DNA from: an uncultured Schlesneria sp.
Lineage (GTDB): Bacteria > Planctomycetota > Planctomycetia > Planctomycetales > Planctomycetaceae
Direction: 5' to 3'
NCBI GenBank assembly: GCA_903904835.1
Contig: CAIVEI010000150.1
Span: forward strand, 1 to 64,000
Length of the DNA: 64,000 bases
In this document: positions 36,370 through 46,420 of the stretch, one piece after another
Layout: each line of letters opens with the position of its first letter
Numbering within the stretch: the first letter of the stretch is position 1
Translations under genes and position numbers: made by a program
Notes under the pieces: generated by a model
Database searches by the model: none
Seen by the model: the letters and a program-made list of their open reading frames with translations, nothing else
What the model was told of the DNA's origin: nothing

Positions 36370-37854
36370 ATGGAGATTCGCCGAACCGATAGACCCGTGA
36401 CGCAAGTCGAAGCCGATTGGTTGATCGTTCCTGTCCTGGAGTCTGCTGAACTCTCCACTTCTCTGACGGGGCTCGATCAGGCGTTGGGTGGGATTGTCAC
36501 TCGACTGAAATCGCTGGGGGATTTGACGGGTAAACTCGCTTCAACGTTACCTCTTCGCGGCGTGACGGGGATTGGGGCCAGCCGAATCCTGTTTGTTGGA
36601 CTTGGTACAGAAGCCGACTTGACAATCGCTCGACTTGATAAAGCGTTAATGACTGCCGCACGAGCGGTTTCCGATAAAAAAGAGACTCGGGTGGCAATTG
36701 TTGTCCCGTCGGAATCGACCGGAGCCGTCTCCCGCGCGGACTTTGTAGCATCGGCCACAACGTGTGGAATGGTCGGTTCACTGGGGCAGGATCTGTTCCG
36801 GGCGGAACGGGGTCGGCATCCGTTTGTTGGTTTGCAGGTCGTTGCTGCGGGGACTGCCGAGTTGGACGGGGCGGTTGAGCGAGGTCGGATTCTCGGACAG
36901 GCCATCAATCTGACCAGAGATCTGGTAAACCGTCCGCCGCAAGAAATCACTCCGCTGGGATTCGCAAAGCGGGCTCAAGTGGTTGCCAACGATTACGGGT
37001 TGCGGGTGGAAGTGCTCGAGCAGCCACGGTTGGAACAGGAACGGATGCGGTCAATGCTGGCTGTCGCTCAAGGAAGCACCGAGCCGCCTTGCATGGTGAT
37101 TGTCGAGCATGACGGAGGTGGTCCCAACGCACCTCGACTGGCTTTGGTTGGCAAGGGAGTCACCTTTGACAGTGGTGGATTATCACTGAAGCCAACCGAT
37201 GGCATGCTGACGATGAAGTGCGATATGGCTGGGGCCGCGACCGTATTGGGCGCGATGACCGCGATCGCTCGACTGAAGCTGCCCGTCAACGTTGTTGGTT
37301 ACATGGGCCTGGTTGAAAATATGCCGGGCGGTTCTGCGTTTAAGCTCGGCGATATTCTCACTGCCCGCAATGGCGTGACGATTGAAGTACTCAATACGGA
37401 CGCTGAAGGCCGACTGGTACTGGCAGATGTCCTGAGCTACGCCGTCGATCACGGCGTCGATCGAATTGTTGACCTGGCGACTTTAACCGGGGCCTGTGTT
37501 GTTGCACTGGGCGAGGATGTTTCTGGGGCCTTTACGAACGATCAGCCGTGGTGCGATACGCTATTAGCCGCCGCGAAGGCGTCGGGCGAAGATGTCTGGC
37601 AGTTGCCGATGTGGGACTCGTACGAAGACCTGATCAAGGGTGATGTCGGTGACATTAAGAACACCGGCGGGCGCTGGGGTGGTGCCATCACCGCCGCACG
37701 TTTCCTGAAACATTTTGTCGCGGACAAACCTTGGGTCCATCTGGACATCGCCGGGCCTGCATTCGCATCGTCGAACAAGCCGCATCGTGAAGCGGGTGCA
37801 ACAGGCCACATGGTGAAGACGCTGGTTGAACTCGCTCGTCGGTTCGGAACCTGA
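36370..37854 (+). CDS. pepA: Leucyl aminopeptidase (M17)
   Basis: 494 residues, normal for M17. It removes N-terminal amino acids from peptides in the cytoplasm using two metal ions. The C-terminal catalytic domain shows VGKGVTFDSGGLSLKP (metal-binding Lys and Asp), KCDMAGAATVLGAM and the family signature NTDAEGRLVLADVLSYA. The N-terminal macro-like domain is less conserved. The start at 36370 agrees with family length; the GAAGGA Shine-Dalgarno is rather far away. hisH follows after 66 nt on the same strand. Confidence 0.95.
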   Translation: MEIRRTDRPVTQVEADWLIVPVLESAELSTSLTGLDQALGGIVTRLKSLGDLTGKLASTLPLRGVTGIGASRILFVGLGTEADLTIARLDKALMTAARAVSDKKETRVAIVVPSESTGAVSRADFVASATTCGMVGSLGQDLFRAERGRHPFVGLQVVAAGTAELDGAVERGRILGQAINLTRDLVNRPPQEITPLGFAKRAQVVANDYGLRVEVLEQPRLEQERMRSMLAVAQGSTEPPCMVIVEHDGGGPNAPRLALVGKGVTFDSGGLSLKPTDGMLTMKCDMAGAATVLGAMTAIARLKLPVNVVGYMGLVENMPGGSAFKLGDILTARNGVTIEVLNTDAEGRLVLADVLSYAVDHGVDRIVDLATLTGACVVALGEDVSGAFTNDQPWCDTLLAAAKASGEDVWQLPMWDSYEDLIKGDVGDIKNTGGRWGGAITAARFLKHFVADKPWVHLDIAGPAFASSNKPHREAGATGHMVKTLVELARRFGT

Positions 37855-37920
37855 ACCTCAGGCCTGCTTCCGTGTCCAAACGGTTTTCCAAGTTCGTTTT
37901 TCCTGCGACAGTTGTTGAAC

Positions 37921-38526
37921 ATGATCCGAATCGTCGACTATGGGATGGGTAATCTTCGGAGTGTCCAGAAGGCGTTTGAAAAGCTTGGTATCGCTGCTGA
38001 AATCGTCACGTCTCCTGATCAAATCGCCTCTGCCGAGAAGCTGGTTTTGCCGGGCGTTGGTGCATTCCGGGATGCGATTCACGAGCTGGAACGACTGGAG
38101 CTGGTTGAATCGATTCGCGAGCACATTCGACAAGACAAGCCGTTCCTGGGAATCTGCCTTGGACTTCAACTGCTGTTTGATGTCAGTTTCGAAGACGGGG
38201 AATGGAAGGGTTTAGGCGTTCTGGCTGGCGATGTCGTTCGATTTCCGGCGATGCCGGATCTCAAGGTGCCGCATATGGGTTGGAACACGCTTGAACCATC
38301 CCATACCTCTCCGTTGTTGAAGGACATTCCTGCCGACGCTTCGGTCTATTTTGTTCACAGTTATTATGTCCGGCCAACAGATGAATCGGTCATTGCTGCA
38401 CGCACAAATTATGGAATACCGTTCACGTCGATGATCGAACGGGGCAACCTGTTTGCGACACAGTTCCATCCGGAAAAAAGCCAGAAGGTGGGACTGAAGA
38501 TGTTGGAAAACTTCGCCACGCGGTAA
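37921..38526 (+). CDS. hisH: Imidazole glycerol phosphate synthase, glutaminase subunit
   Basis: 201 residues from the ATG at 37921, at the invariant [15 protein letters not shown]; an upstream TTG adds three residues. HisH releases ammonia from glutamine for HisF in histidine biosynthesis. The class I amidotransferase nucleophile is Cys79 in [12 protein letters not shown], and the His-Glu pair is in TQFHPEKSQ. The rest of the his pathway is not nearby, so the genes are dispersed. An MFS gene begins 15 nt after the stop, suggesting read-through. Confidence 0.95.
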   Translation: MIRIVDYGMGNLRSVQKAFEKLGIAAEIVTSPDQIASAEKLVLPGVGAFRDAIHELERLELVESIREHIRQDKPFLGICLGLQLLFDVSFEDGEWKGLGVLAGDVVRFPAMPDLKVPHMGWNTLEPSHTSPLLKDIPADASVYFVHSYYVRPTDESVIAARTNYGIPFTSMIERGNLFATQFHPEKSQKVGLKMLENFATR

Positions 38527-38541
38527 CAAGGAACCGAATGC

Positions 38542-39792
38542 ATGACCTCAGAACCTGCCTCGCGATCGATCTGGACGTGGTGGGTCTGTGGTCTGCTGTT
38601 ATGTGCGAGCACGATTAACTATATGGATCGGCAGACGCTGTCGAATGTCGCGTCTCGCATCAAGTCCGAATTTGAGATTAACAACGAGCAATACGGTAAT
38701 CTCGAATTGGGCTTCGGTGTGGCATTCGCAGTCGGGTCGGTTTTATTCGGGGCTATTGCCGATCGGACCAACGTCAGATGGCTGTATCCAATTGTCTTGT
38801 TGCTTTGGTCGTTGATGGGTTTTCTGACCGGATACGTCGAAACTTATCTGGGTTTAATCCTTTGCCGCGTGTTTCTTGGTTTATTCGAAGCAGGTCATTG
38901 GCCTTGTGCGTTAAAGACAACGTACCGGCTGCTTCCGCCTGAAAGCCGCGCCTTGGGGAATAGCGTCGTACAAAGTGGAACGGCGATTGGGGCGATCGTG
39001 ATTCCCTTGATCATGCTGGCAACGTTGACTGACGCTCCGGGAAGTTGGCGGCCAGTCTTTCAGATCATCGCGTCGGTCGGTTCGATCTGGGCGGTCGTCT
39101 GGGTCTTTTCGACGCGTTCAGCCGATCTGGCACCCGTCCCGCCACTCAAAGAATCGTTGCAGTCAACGGACGACGTGAAAGACACATTCCTGTCATCGAT
39201 TCTCAGTCAGAAGTTTTTCGTGCTGGTCGTGATTGTTGTCGCGATCAACGGCTGCTGGCACTTCTTTCGAGTCTGGATGCCATTGTTCTTGAAGGAGGGA
39301 CGCGGTTACGACGAAAAATCGATGTTGGCGTTCATGTTCTGGTTCAATGTCATGACCGATGTCGGATGTCTGTCGACGGGGTTGCTGACGCGGCGACTGC
39401 ATCAAGCTGGGTTCAGCACTCATTATTCACGATGCATCGGCTTTGGTTTCTGTGCGGCGCTGGTCGCAACGGGGGGCATGATTCCGTGGATCGCGACGGA
39501 CGGTCCTGGATTGAACCTCGTTCTGATTATGGTGGCGCTCGGAGCCCTGGGATTGTTTCCTTGTTACTATTCATTCAGTCAGGAGATTTCGACTCGACAC
39601 CAGGGAAAGGTGATGGGGTGCCTGGGTGCACTGGCATGGCTGACGTCCTCGCCCATGCACAAGTTCTTTGGACGTTGGATAGATCAAACGAAATCTTATG
39701 ACCAGGGAATGGCACTCGTTTGTGGGTTTCCCGTTCTGGCGCTGATTGTTTTGTTGTTGTTCTGGCCAGCAAATAAACCTGAAATTGAGTAG
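38542..39792 (+). CDS. MFS transporter, hexuronate/anion:cation symporter type
   Basis: 416 residues with about 12 membrane spans. The opening TINYMDRQTLSNVASRIKSE is typical of the ACS branch (ExuT-like sugar-acid and organic-anion symporters). The MFS loop motif appears as LFGAIADRTNVRW, and the motif GLFEAGHWPCALKTTYRLLP is characteristic. It likely imports a hexuronate or similar anion with H+ or Na+. It starts 15 nt after hisH, but sugar-handling genes follow about 2-8 kb on, which fits better functionally. Confidence 0.87.
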   Translation: MTSEPASRSIWTWWVCGLLLCASTINYMDRQTLSNVASRIKSEFEINNEQYGNLELGFGVAFAVGSVLFGAIADRTNVRWLYPIVLLLWSLMGFLTGYVETYLGLILCRVFLGLFEAGHWPCALKTTYRLLPPESRALGNSVVQSGTAIGAIVIPLIMLATLTDAPGSWRPVFQIIASVGSIWAVVWVFSTRSADLAPVPPLKESLQSTDDVKDTFLSSILSQKFFVLVVIVVAINGCWHFFRVWMPLFLKEGRGYDEKSMLAFMFWFNVMTDVGCLSTGLLTRRLHQAGFSTHYSRCIGFGFCAALVATGGMIPWIATDGPGLNLVLIMVALGALGLFPCYYSFSQEISTRHQGKVMGCLGALAWLTSSPMHKFFGRWIDQTKSYDQGMALVCGFPVLALIVLLLFWPANKPEIE

Positions 39793-39955
39793 TATTTGCC
39801 ACAGATGTTGTCAGTTTTTGGATTTGGTCTTTCGTCACGCCGGATGTGGGGTTGAGGGCGCACGGGTTAAAGCCCATGCTACGGCAGCTTTCGATTTACA
39901 AAAACTGATAACTTGGGTGGCGTATTCGTGAATTGGCCGTGTGCGAGTGCTCAAC

Positions 39956-40435
39956 ATGTCTAATGAAACCGTTGGCCGACCGATGGAAGTCCTGTTGGTC
40001 GAAGATAGCCTGATGTTTGCCCGGATTGCCATTGGCGCATTACAGCAAGGACGTATTCAGCACCGGCTGACTTGGCTCAGTGACGGAGCCGAAGCGTTAC
40101 GGTTTCTTCAACGTGAAGGAAAGTATGCTGTCGCACCCCGTCCCGATCTGTTGCTGCTCGATCTGAAGTTGCCGGGGATGGACGGACGTGATCTGCTCGC
40201 CAAGGTCCGAGCCGATGACGGACTGAAATCACTGCCGGTCGTGGTGATGACCGGAGAAGGTGAAAAGGCACAACTCGGTGACTTAACCGTCGAAGCGTTT
40301 CTGACAAAACCGATGGATCTTACGAAGTTCATCGAGATCGTCCAAAAGCTATCGAGCTTCTGGCAAGCCGATATGATCTTGCCATCGACCGAGGCTGTGG
40401 CTGAGGCGGGGGATTCAGACCTTTTAATTCTCTAG
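39956..40435 (+). CDS. Single-domain response regulator
   Basis: 159 residues from the ATG at 39956 (GTG at 39941 possible). Receiver domain only: acidic pair in VLLVEDS (Glu16, Asp17), phospho-acceptor Asp69 in LLLLDLKLPGMDG, Thr in VVMTGEG and Lys in FLTKPMDL. A short acidic tail follows, with no output domain. Rcp1/CheY-like regulators of this kind relay phosphate or bind partner proteins. No histidine kinase is adjacent. Confidence 0.92.
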   Translation: MSNETVGRPMEVLLVEDSLMFARIAIGALQQGRIQHRLTWLSDGAEALRFLQREGKYAVAPRPDLLLLDLKLPGMDGRDLLAKVRADDGLKSLPVVVMTGEGEKAQLGDLTVEAFLTKPMDLTKFIEIVQKLSSFWQADMILPSTEAVAEAGDSDLLIL

Positions 40436-40475
40436 TTCGTCGTGATCGAATGACTAAAGGCTGTGAACCCAAAGC

Positions 40476-41486
40476 ATGAACCGCTCGGGAAGTGTCGAAC
40501 CGGTAAAGACAGGCGTGGTCGGACTTGGGAGATTCGGTCGGCTTCACGCACTGACCCTCGCTGGCTTGGCTGAAGCCGAGCTTGTCGCTATTGTTGCTCG
40601 CCGGCAAGAAAGCCTCGACCGGATTCACACTGAGTTGCCGGAGGTTTCCGGCTATCTTGAACTCACTCAAGCGATCGAGAAATCCGAAGCGGAAGCGTGG
40701 GTCGTTGCCTGTTCGACCGAAGATCACGTACCCGTCACTCGAGCACTTCTGCAGGCTGGCAAATCGGTGCTGCTGGAAAAGCCGATCGCCAATCGTTTGT
40801 CCGAAGCAGAAACCCTTGCGCCGCTGATCAATGATGATTCGTCAAATCTGATGCTCGGCCACATTGTTCTGTTCAACAGCGAGTTCAAACAACTGCGAGA
40901 AGAAGTCTCGCGCCGGGGCCGGCTGAATTTGATCGATTGTGTTCGGCATCGACCTGCTACGATCGTCACCGACTTTCCTGGTGAAAATCCACTTTTCGCT
41001 GCGATGATCCATGATCTGTATTCCGCACAAGTGTTGATGGACTGCGAAGAACCAAACCAATTCACATGCCAATTTCATCGAACGAAGGAGGGTCATGTCG
41101 ATGTCGCGCTGGCACAACTTCAATGGCCGAGCGGTACGCTAGCTTCCTTCAAGGCGTCCTACCTGACACCCCGAGGGATGGCACCTCGTGGTTTTGATCG
41201 GATGGAAGTTTTTGGAGAGGGCTGGGCGGCGCGAATCTTGCCGAATCCCCGCCCGGTCGAAGTCTGGGATGAACAGGCACACTGGCCGATGGCCTTGGAA
41301 ATACGGACGGACTCAGGCGTGCCATCAGGAATGATGGCAGAAGAATTGCGTTGTTTCTGCCGCGTCGTGCGGGGACAGAACCCCGTCCCCGCAGGTGCGA
41401 CTTATTGCGATGCGCTACAGGTCCAGCGATGGATGAACCGTTTGGAGTCTGCTGGCGATATCTCAAACGGCACTCAACACGGGTAA
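40476..41486 (+). CDS. Gfo/Idh/MocA family oxidoreductase
   Basis: 336 residues. An NAD(P)-binding Rossmann fold opens the protein (TGVVGLGRFGRLHALTLAGL), with the family motif VLLEKPIANRLSEAE carrying the catalytic Lys. The C-terminal alpha/beta domain contains the substrate-side helix and a MIHDLYSAQVLMD segment in the usual HDxD-like place. It oxidises or reduces a sugar, inositol or sugar-acid derivative in the cytoplasm; the substrate is not deducible. No signal peptide, unlike many planctomycete members. An inverted repeat overlaps its stop codon. Confidence 0.9.
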   Translation: MNRSGSVEPVKTGVVGLGRFGRLHALTLAGLAEAELVAIVARRQESLDRIHTELPEVSGYLELTQAIEKSEAEAWVVACSTEDHVPVTRALLQAGKSVLLEKPIANRLSEAETLAPLINDDSSNLMLGHIVLFNSEFKQLREEVSRRGRLNLIDCVRHRPATIVTDFPGENPLFAAMIHDLYSAQVLMDCEEPNQFTCQFHRTKEGHVDVALAQLQWPSGTLASFKASYLTPRGMAPRGFDRMEVFGEGWAARILPNPRPVEVWDEQAHWPMALEIRTDSGVPSGMMAEELRCFCRVVRGQNPVPAGATYCDALQVQRWMNRLESAGDISNGTQHG

Positions 41487-41605
41487 CGATTGTCTTTGGT
41501 AAACTTGGACTGTTGTTTGTCTTTGTCCCGGAGGGACTTGCAGCACACAAAACAATACAAAAGAAGTCGCGAATGTTTCCTGCAGAAAAATCGTTACCCG
41601 CGTTG
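41475..41605. repeat. Inverted repeat element overlapping a gene end
   Basis: 17-nt arms (CAACACGGGTAACGATT, and its complement with one change) lie 97 nt apart, enclosing a GTCCCGGAGGGAC hairpin. The left arm covers the stop codon of the oxidoreductase gene. It resembles a small MITE-like insertion. Confidence 0.5.
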
Positions 41606-41657
41606 GTGGGCACTGTTGGAGCCTTCCCGCTAAATCAGTGTCGCCTCAATTGAACCA

Positions 41658-43211
41658 TCATGGGTTCGCATTTTCGGCATCGGTCCACGTGTCCGTCCTG
41701 AACGGCGAGGCTGGCAAACCAGCACCGTTTGCCAGATTCGGCTCGGCAAGTTGATGCCAGGCAAACCGAACGGCGACGGGATTGATGACACCCTCGGCAG
41801 AGACAACAACCGTATCACCCTCGATCTTCGCTGATGCTTTGACAAATTTCTTGTTGTCACCAGCAATTGACCACCATGAAAGATCTTTTCCATCGCGCGC
41901 CTTCAGTCCGGCAGCATGATGAAAGCTGATGACCGCTTTACTGCCATCCAACTTGATCGATTTATACAGCGGGCCTGAATAGACCAATCCAGGTTGGCCG
42001 TACGTATTCGCCAAAGCCCATAGTGACAGCCGTCGGCCGACTTCCTGCTTGTTTGGCGGATGAATGTCATTGAGTGTCGAGATGTCGGTCAGTACGGCCA
42101 TCCCCGTGTTCTTGACCGCCAGGGTCGCCGTTTGTGCTTCCCAGATCCCTGCCAGTCGTGTTGGATCACCCTGATAATTGTAGGGTGCGAGTTGAGCAAA
42201 CAAGAATGGGAAATCGCGATTCCCTTCCTGGTTCCAGACAGATCTCCAACCTTCGATCAATCCGCGTTGCAGTTGGTAGTAATGCATCCCCTGGCCGTTA
42301 TTGGATTCACCCTGGTACCACAGGAACCCTCGGATGCCGAAGGGGACGATCGGATGAATCATCCCGTTATAAAGCCCTGTATGTTGATAGTTGTTGTTCA
42401 GCGGATTGATGGGCAGATAATAGGGCACGGGAGGAAGCGAATCGCCTGGCTTGGCGGCCTTGATCTTTTCGACATAGGTTTTTATCGAACCGGCGTAGCC
42501 CGCAAGCTGATCCGCATACCCGTTCTGCATGCCCAGCATTTCATTCTTTTCACCTTCGAGTTCCGGTATCGCTGTGTATCCCTGTGGAGGGATCCACGGT
42601 TGGATGCGGGTTCCACCCCACGCCGTTGTAATCAGTCCGACGGGGACTTCGAGTTTCTGGTGGATTTCCCGACCGAAGAAGTACAGCACGGCTGACGAGC
42701 CTGCGGCCGTTTCGGGCGAGCACTCAACCCACTTTGCGGCGACGTAATCTGACGGAGTTCCCGCTGGAACGAGCGGAATTACAAACAGGCGGATCTTAGG
42801 GAACTTGGCATTTGCCACTTCCTGTGCACCATTGGAAGATTGGGCCACATTCCATTGCATGTTGGATTGACCGGACCCGGCCCAGACTTCACCGATCAGG
42901 ATGTTGCTCACCTTGATCTCGTTCTTGCCCTTCACGATCATCTCATGCGGGCCACCGGCAGTTTTCACTGCGGTAAGGATTACCTTCCACTTACCAGCCC
43001 CGTCCGCAGTCCCCTTGACACTGCTCGCCCCCAGCGTAACCGTGACCTCTTCTCCTGCTGCCGCCCACCCCCAGATCGGCAACGGAATGTCCTTCTGCAG
43101 GACCATGTTGTTGCTGATGACTTCCGGCAACCGGACATCGGCACTCGCGGTCGATATCCCCGTGAGCAGTGCCGCGACTGCCCCCATCCAACGCGAAAAC
43201 TTGTTTAACAT
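41658..43211 (-). CDS. Exported sialate O-acetylesterase (SGNH fold)
   Basis: 517 residues with a signal peptide (WMGAVAALLTGISTASA). An N-terminal beta domain with the family opening VRLPEVISNNMVLQKDIPLP is followed by the SGNH hydrolase domain: nucleophile Ser116 in WAGSGQSNMQW, Gly/Asn oxyanion blocks in GGTRIQPWIPP and WYQGESNN, and a late Asp-His pair in LNDIHPPNKQEVGRRL. It removes O-acetyl groups from sialic acid or other acetylated sugars in the periplasm. It fits the sugar-related genes around it but has its own transcription unit. Confidence 0.93.
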   Translation of the reverse strand: MLNKFSRWMGAVAALLTGISTASADVRLPEVISNNMVLQKDIPLPIWGWAAAGEEVTVTLGASSVKGTADGAGKWKVILTAVKTAGGPHEMIVKGKNEIKVSNILIGEVWAGSGQSNMQWNVAQSSNGAQEVANAKFPKIRLFVIPLVPAGTPSDYVAAKWVECSPETAAGSSAVLYFFGREIHQKLEVPVGLITTAWGGTRIQPWIPPQGYTAIPELEGEKNEMLGMQNGYADQLAGYAGSIKTYVEKIKAAKPGDSLPPVPYYLPINPLNNNYQHTGLYNGMIHPIVPFGIRGFLWYQGESNNGQGMHYYQLQRGLIEGWRSVWNQEGNRDFPFLFAQLAPYNYQGDPTRLAGIWEAQTATLAVKNTGMAVLTDISTLNDIHPPNKQEVGRRLSLWALANTYGQPGLVYSGPLYKSIKLDGSKAVISFHHAAGLKARDGKDLSWWSIAGDNKKFVKASAKIEGDTVVVSAEGVINPVAVRFAWHQLAEPNLANGAGLPASPFRTDTWTDAENANP

Positions 43212-43343
43212 GCTGTGTTAATCTCCAGACTGACGTGAATCGATGCCGGCGCTTCATGCATCATCAAACCCCGATGTTACATGAGGGACGGTTTGAATTC
43301 AGCTCTTCGAAGAAGGAATTTCACGACAGGCAAGATATTCGCC

Positions 43344-43445
43344 GGGTACCACGGTTTTGGAGTCTTCGACAAGGCCGTGTCTTCATGGTTTGATAACGTC
43401 TCCGAAGAGCACGGCTTAACCGAAGACGGTAAAACCGTGCCACCC
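43344..43445 (+). repeat. ~102-nt foldback repeat, copy A
   Basis: An imperfect palindrome whose outer ends (ACCACGGTTTTGGAGTCTTC and ACGGTAAAACCGTGCCACCC) pair. The reverse complement of 46421-46523 matches it nearly throughout. The two inverted copies bracket the symporter and creatininase genes. Confidence 0.85.
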
Positions 43446-43598
43446 TTTTCGCCGATTTCTGTCCCGAAGGCGCCTCGCCCCCAGCATCCCATCATCAGAT
43501 CTTTTCATCAGACCAGCGTCACCGTATCTCAGTTTGAAGGGATTCGAGTGCCGCGAATATAAGAAGTCGCTGCGTCTCTGAAAGACGCCGTTCCGTCG

Positions 43599-45230
43599 TC
43601 ACCGGAAGAACCAGCACATTCCCAAGGTGCAGGCGACCAGCACGCAGGCCCACAGCCGGTCGTGCAACCACCATGCACGTTTAGAATCAGCGTCGGTTTG
43701 TTGTGGTCCTTGAAAACGTCCCCAGGTGTAGTGTTCACGATCCGCGTCTCGTTCGCGTTGGGTTAACGCGCTGACAAAAATCACCATCACGTAGCAGGCG
43801 AGCGTCACCAGACCAGCTCGGTGAAACGCTTGCAGGTCATGTCTGAAGCCCAGTTGAGCAACTCGGTCAAACACGATCGAAAAGATGGGTCCCGCCAGAA
43901 TGCAAATCAGAGCCGCTGTTCGAGTCACGTACGGCTGCAGCATACCGGCGACATAAGCCACGATTACGCCGGGAACCAGGTACGCGTTGTAATCGGCCAT
44001 CCTGTTGAAGATGCCTCCTTTCGTCTGGCCGAAATACAAAGAGAGCCAGATCGCCGCTGCGACCATCAACATCATTGCCCCGCGTCCGACCCAGATCAGT
44101 CGCATTTCGGTAGCATCAGGACGTATGTATTTCTTATAGATATCGAACGTAAACAGCGTTGCCGTCGAGTTCATCATCGAGTCAATTGTGGAAAGGATCC
44201 CCGCGACAAGCCCTGCCATGACCAGGCCAACCAGTCCATATCCGCCCGGCAACAATGCTCGTGTCAGCCCGGCAAACGCGGTATCGCTTTCTGTGGCCGG
44301 ATCGATCGCCAGGATGTAACCGGCAGCCATGCCGGGAACAATACAGAGAAACGGGATCAGCAATTTGAAGAATCCAGCAGCAATTGTTCCCATGCGAGCA
44401 TCCCAGTCACTTCGGGCACCCAGTGTTCTTTGCACGATAAACTGGTTCGTCCCCCAGTAATAAAGGTGCAATACCATCAGACCGCTCATGACACCGGTCC
44501 AGGGAAGTTCAGGATGGTCTGCGGCAAAGAAAACATGGAACTTTTCCGGCTGTTTTTCCAGCAACCCCGAAAGTCCACCGACGTTGGGGTGCCAGATCGC
44601 CAGCACGGCGAGCAAGCCACTTCCGATCAGCAGCAGCACACTTTGAACGACGTCGTTGAAGATGTCGGCTTTCAGCCCCCCATAGAATGTATATGCGGCA
44701 GAGACAGCGGCCAGAAGACAGACCGCAGTTTGATAGCTGACTACGTATTGTGAATCCGCCGTCAGAGTAGCTATGGTCAAAGCCCCCAGGATCATCGTCC
44801 CGACCATCTGGATCAGCAGAAAGGCCATATTCGTAATCGAATACACCAGTCGGCTGCGATCGTCGAACCGGCGGCCGAGATATTCTGAAAGGGTGTAAAG
44901 TCCCATTCGACGATAGAACGGCAGAAAGAAATAACACAACATCAGCAGGCCGAAGATGGCGCCGAATTCGAAATTCGCCTGCGCGAATCCCTCTTTCAGT
45001 CCCGCACCCATCATGCCGACCATGTGATGCGAACTGATATTTGTGCCGAATATCGAGCCCGCAACGGCCCACCAGGCTACGGTTTTACCCGCCAGGTAAT
45101 AATCAGTCGTATCTTCTTCTTTGCGTCCGATCCACATACCGAAACCAGTAACCCCGACGATACTGGTCACAAGAATCAGAACATCCAACCACTGCAGCGG
45201 AATACTGGAAGATTGAGCGAGAAGTGTCAT
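43599..45230 (-). CDS. Sodium/solute symporter (SSS/SLC5 family)
   Basis: 543 residues from the ATG at 45230; the longer frame adds 35 unlikely residues. About 14 spans begin with LDVLILVTSIVGVTGFGMWI. The SSS core is visible: DYYLAGKTVAWWAVAGSIF, then GTNISSHHMVGMMGAGLKEG, LSEYLGRRF, and AYTFYGGLKADIFNDVVQSV, the SLC5 signature region. It imports a sugar, acid or other solute with Na+. The creatininase-family gene lies upstream on the same strand with a gap of 116 nt, so they are probably co-expressed. Confidence 0.92.
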   Translation of the reverse strand: MTLLAQSSSIPLQWLDVLILVTSIVGVTGFGMWIGRKEEDTTDYYLAGKTVAWWAVAGSIFGTNISSHHMVGMMGAGLKEGFAQANFEFGAIFGLLMLCYFFLPFYRRMGLYTLSEYLGRRFDDRSRLVYSITNMAFLLIQMVGTMILGALTIATLTADSQYVVSYQTAVCLLAAVSAAYTFYGGLKADIFNDVVQSVLLLIGSGLLAVLAIWHPNVGGLSGLLEKQPEKFHVFFAADHPELPWTGVMSGLMVLHLYYWGTNQFIVQRTLGARSDWDARMGTIAAGFFKLLIPFLCIVPGMAAGYILAIDPATESDTAFAGLTRALLPGGYGLVGLVMAGLVAGILSTIDSMMNSTATLFTFDIYKKYIRPDATEMRLIWVGRGAMMLMVAAAIWLSLYFGQTKGGIFNRMADYNAYLVPGVIVAYVAGMLQPYVTRTAALICILAGPIFSIVFDRVAQLGFRHDLQAFHRAGLVTLACYVMVIFVSALTQRERDADREHYTWGRFQGPQQTDADSKRAWWLHDRLWACVLVACTLGMCWFFR

Positions 45231-45346
45231 GAAGGACTTTGCGCAAAGTGGGCGTGGGTTTGAGCGGGAATTGTGCCAGGGATTCTGTCGGTTCGCGACG
45301 CCGATCACAACTTTGATTGAGTCGTCCATCGTCACGAATTCAGAAA

Positions 45347-46237
45347 TCAGCTTTCCGGCCTTGGCCTTGTGTTACTTCGTTGCCACCACGGCATTGGCAT
45401 CGTTGGCGGTTTACGATGAAGATCCTGGCGCACATCTTTTGGCCGTGAATGCCAATAGGTGATAAAGCGACCGAGTTGTTTCACGGCTTCAAGGTAGACT
45501 CGCTCGCCCTTCTCTTTCGTTGCAAGTTCTGCTTCACCGAGGACCCCAGTGTCAGAATAGCTGCTCGTCCATGAGACCACCGTCGCCGGTCCAGCTCCAA
45601 ACAGGTCGACCCAGTTGAAAGGACTGTTGTCATTGTTGAATGAGATCGTGCCGCTCTTGATCTTGTCCTTGCGCACGCCGTCTTCGTCGAGGTATAAATA
45701 CAGCGATGTTTCCAATTCGCACGCATGCGCACATCCGCCGGGGAACTTGCTTTCTCGCCAACTTGGCAAGAAGTCTTTATCGACGGTCAAAAGGTTCCAC
45801 CAGGCGATCACACAACATTCGGCGTCCGTTTCAAGGTTAGTACGTCGCGCAGCCAGATCGAGATTCGGCATGTTCGAACCGTGGCCGTTCAACAGGATGA
45901 TCTTCTTGAAGCCGTGATACGCCAGCGACCGAGTGACGTCGAGCACCTGTTCGATGAACGTCGTGTAATTCGTGTTAATCGTTCCCGGAAAATCCATCAC
46001 ATGTCCCGTGTAGCCATACGAAATGTGCGGCAGTACAAGGATTTTATCGGCAAGTTCCCGCCCGGTCCCATGTGCGATCCCGCCAGGACAGACAAGATCA
46101 ACGTCCAATGGCAGGTGGTGACCGTGCTGCTCAACGGCACCACACGGCAGAATGCACACCTTTCCAAGATCGACCGCATCATTGATCTCTGGCCAGGTCA
46201 ATTTTTCGTAACGATACTCCGTGGCAGCTCGGGACAT
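45347..46237 (-). CDS. Creatininase-family amidohydrolase
   Basis: 296 residues from the ATG at 46237 (a second ATG is five codons upstream). Creatininase family: metal-binding motif CGAVEQHGHHLPLDVD (about 32-47), then LNGHGSNMPNLDLAARR and HACELETSLYL with the second-metal Glu. Members are metal-dependent amidohydrolases (creatininase, formamide hydrolases in riboflavin/F420 or mycofactocin pathways); which one this is cannot be told. The pairing with the symporter suggests that its substrate is imported. The ORF can be extended upstream into repeat copy B, but that extension is not credible. Confidence 0.88.
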   Translation of the reverse strand: MSRAATEYRYEKLTWPEINDAVDLGKVCILPCGAVEQHGHHLPLDVDLVCPGGIAHGTGRELADKILVLPHISYGYTGHVMDFPGTINTNYTTFIEQVLDVTRSLAYHGFKKIILLNGHGSNMPNLDLAARRTNLETDAECCVIAWWNLLTVDKDFLPSWRESKFPGGCAHACELETSLYLYLDEDGVRKDKIKSGTISFNNDNSPFNWVDLFGAGPATVVSWTSSYSDTGVLGEAELATKEKGERVYLEAVKQLGRFITYWHSRPKDVRQDLHRKPPTMPMPWWQRSNTRPRPES

Positions 46238-46420
46238 AGTCCGTTCTCTCATTGAATTGTTGGAAAAACACGACAACGAAAATGCAATCATACCGATGCG
46301 AGAAATCGACCGGTATCGAACCTTTTCTGGAGGGAGAGGCGGGCATGATGAAACGACCTGAAGATGGGATATTTGCGCCGCTGGGGACGTAACGCATTTC
46401 AAACAGAAAGCCCTGATAAT

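Noticed and set aside
43821-44753. 310-codon frame antisense to the symporter
   Set aside because: Low hydrophobicity, Gln/His-rich; a typical shadow of a membrane-protein gene.
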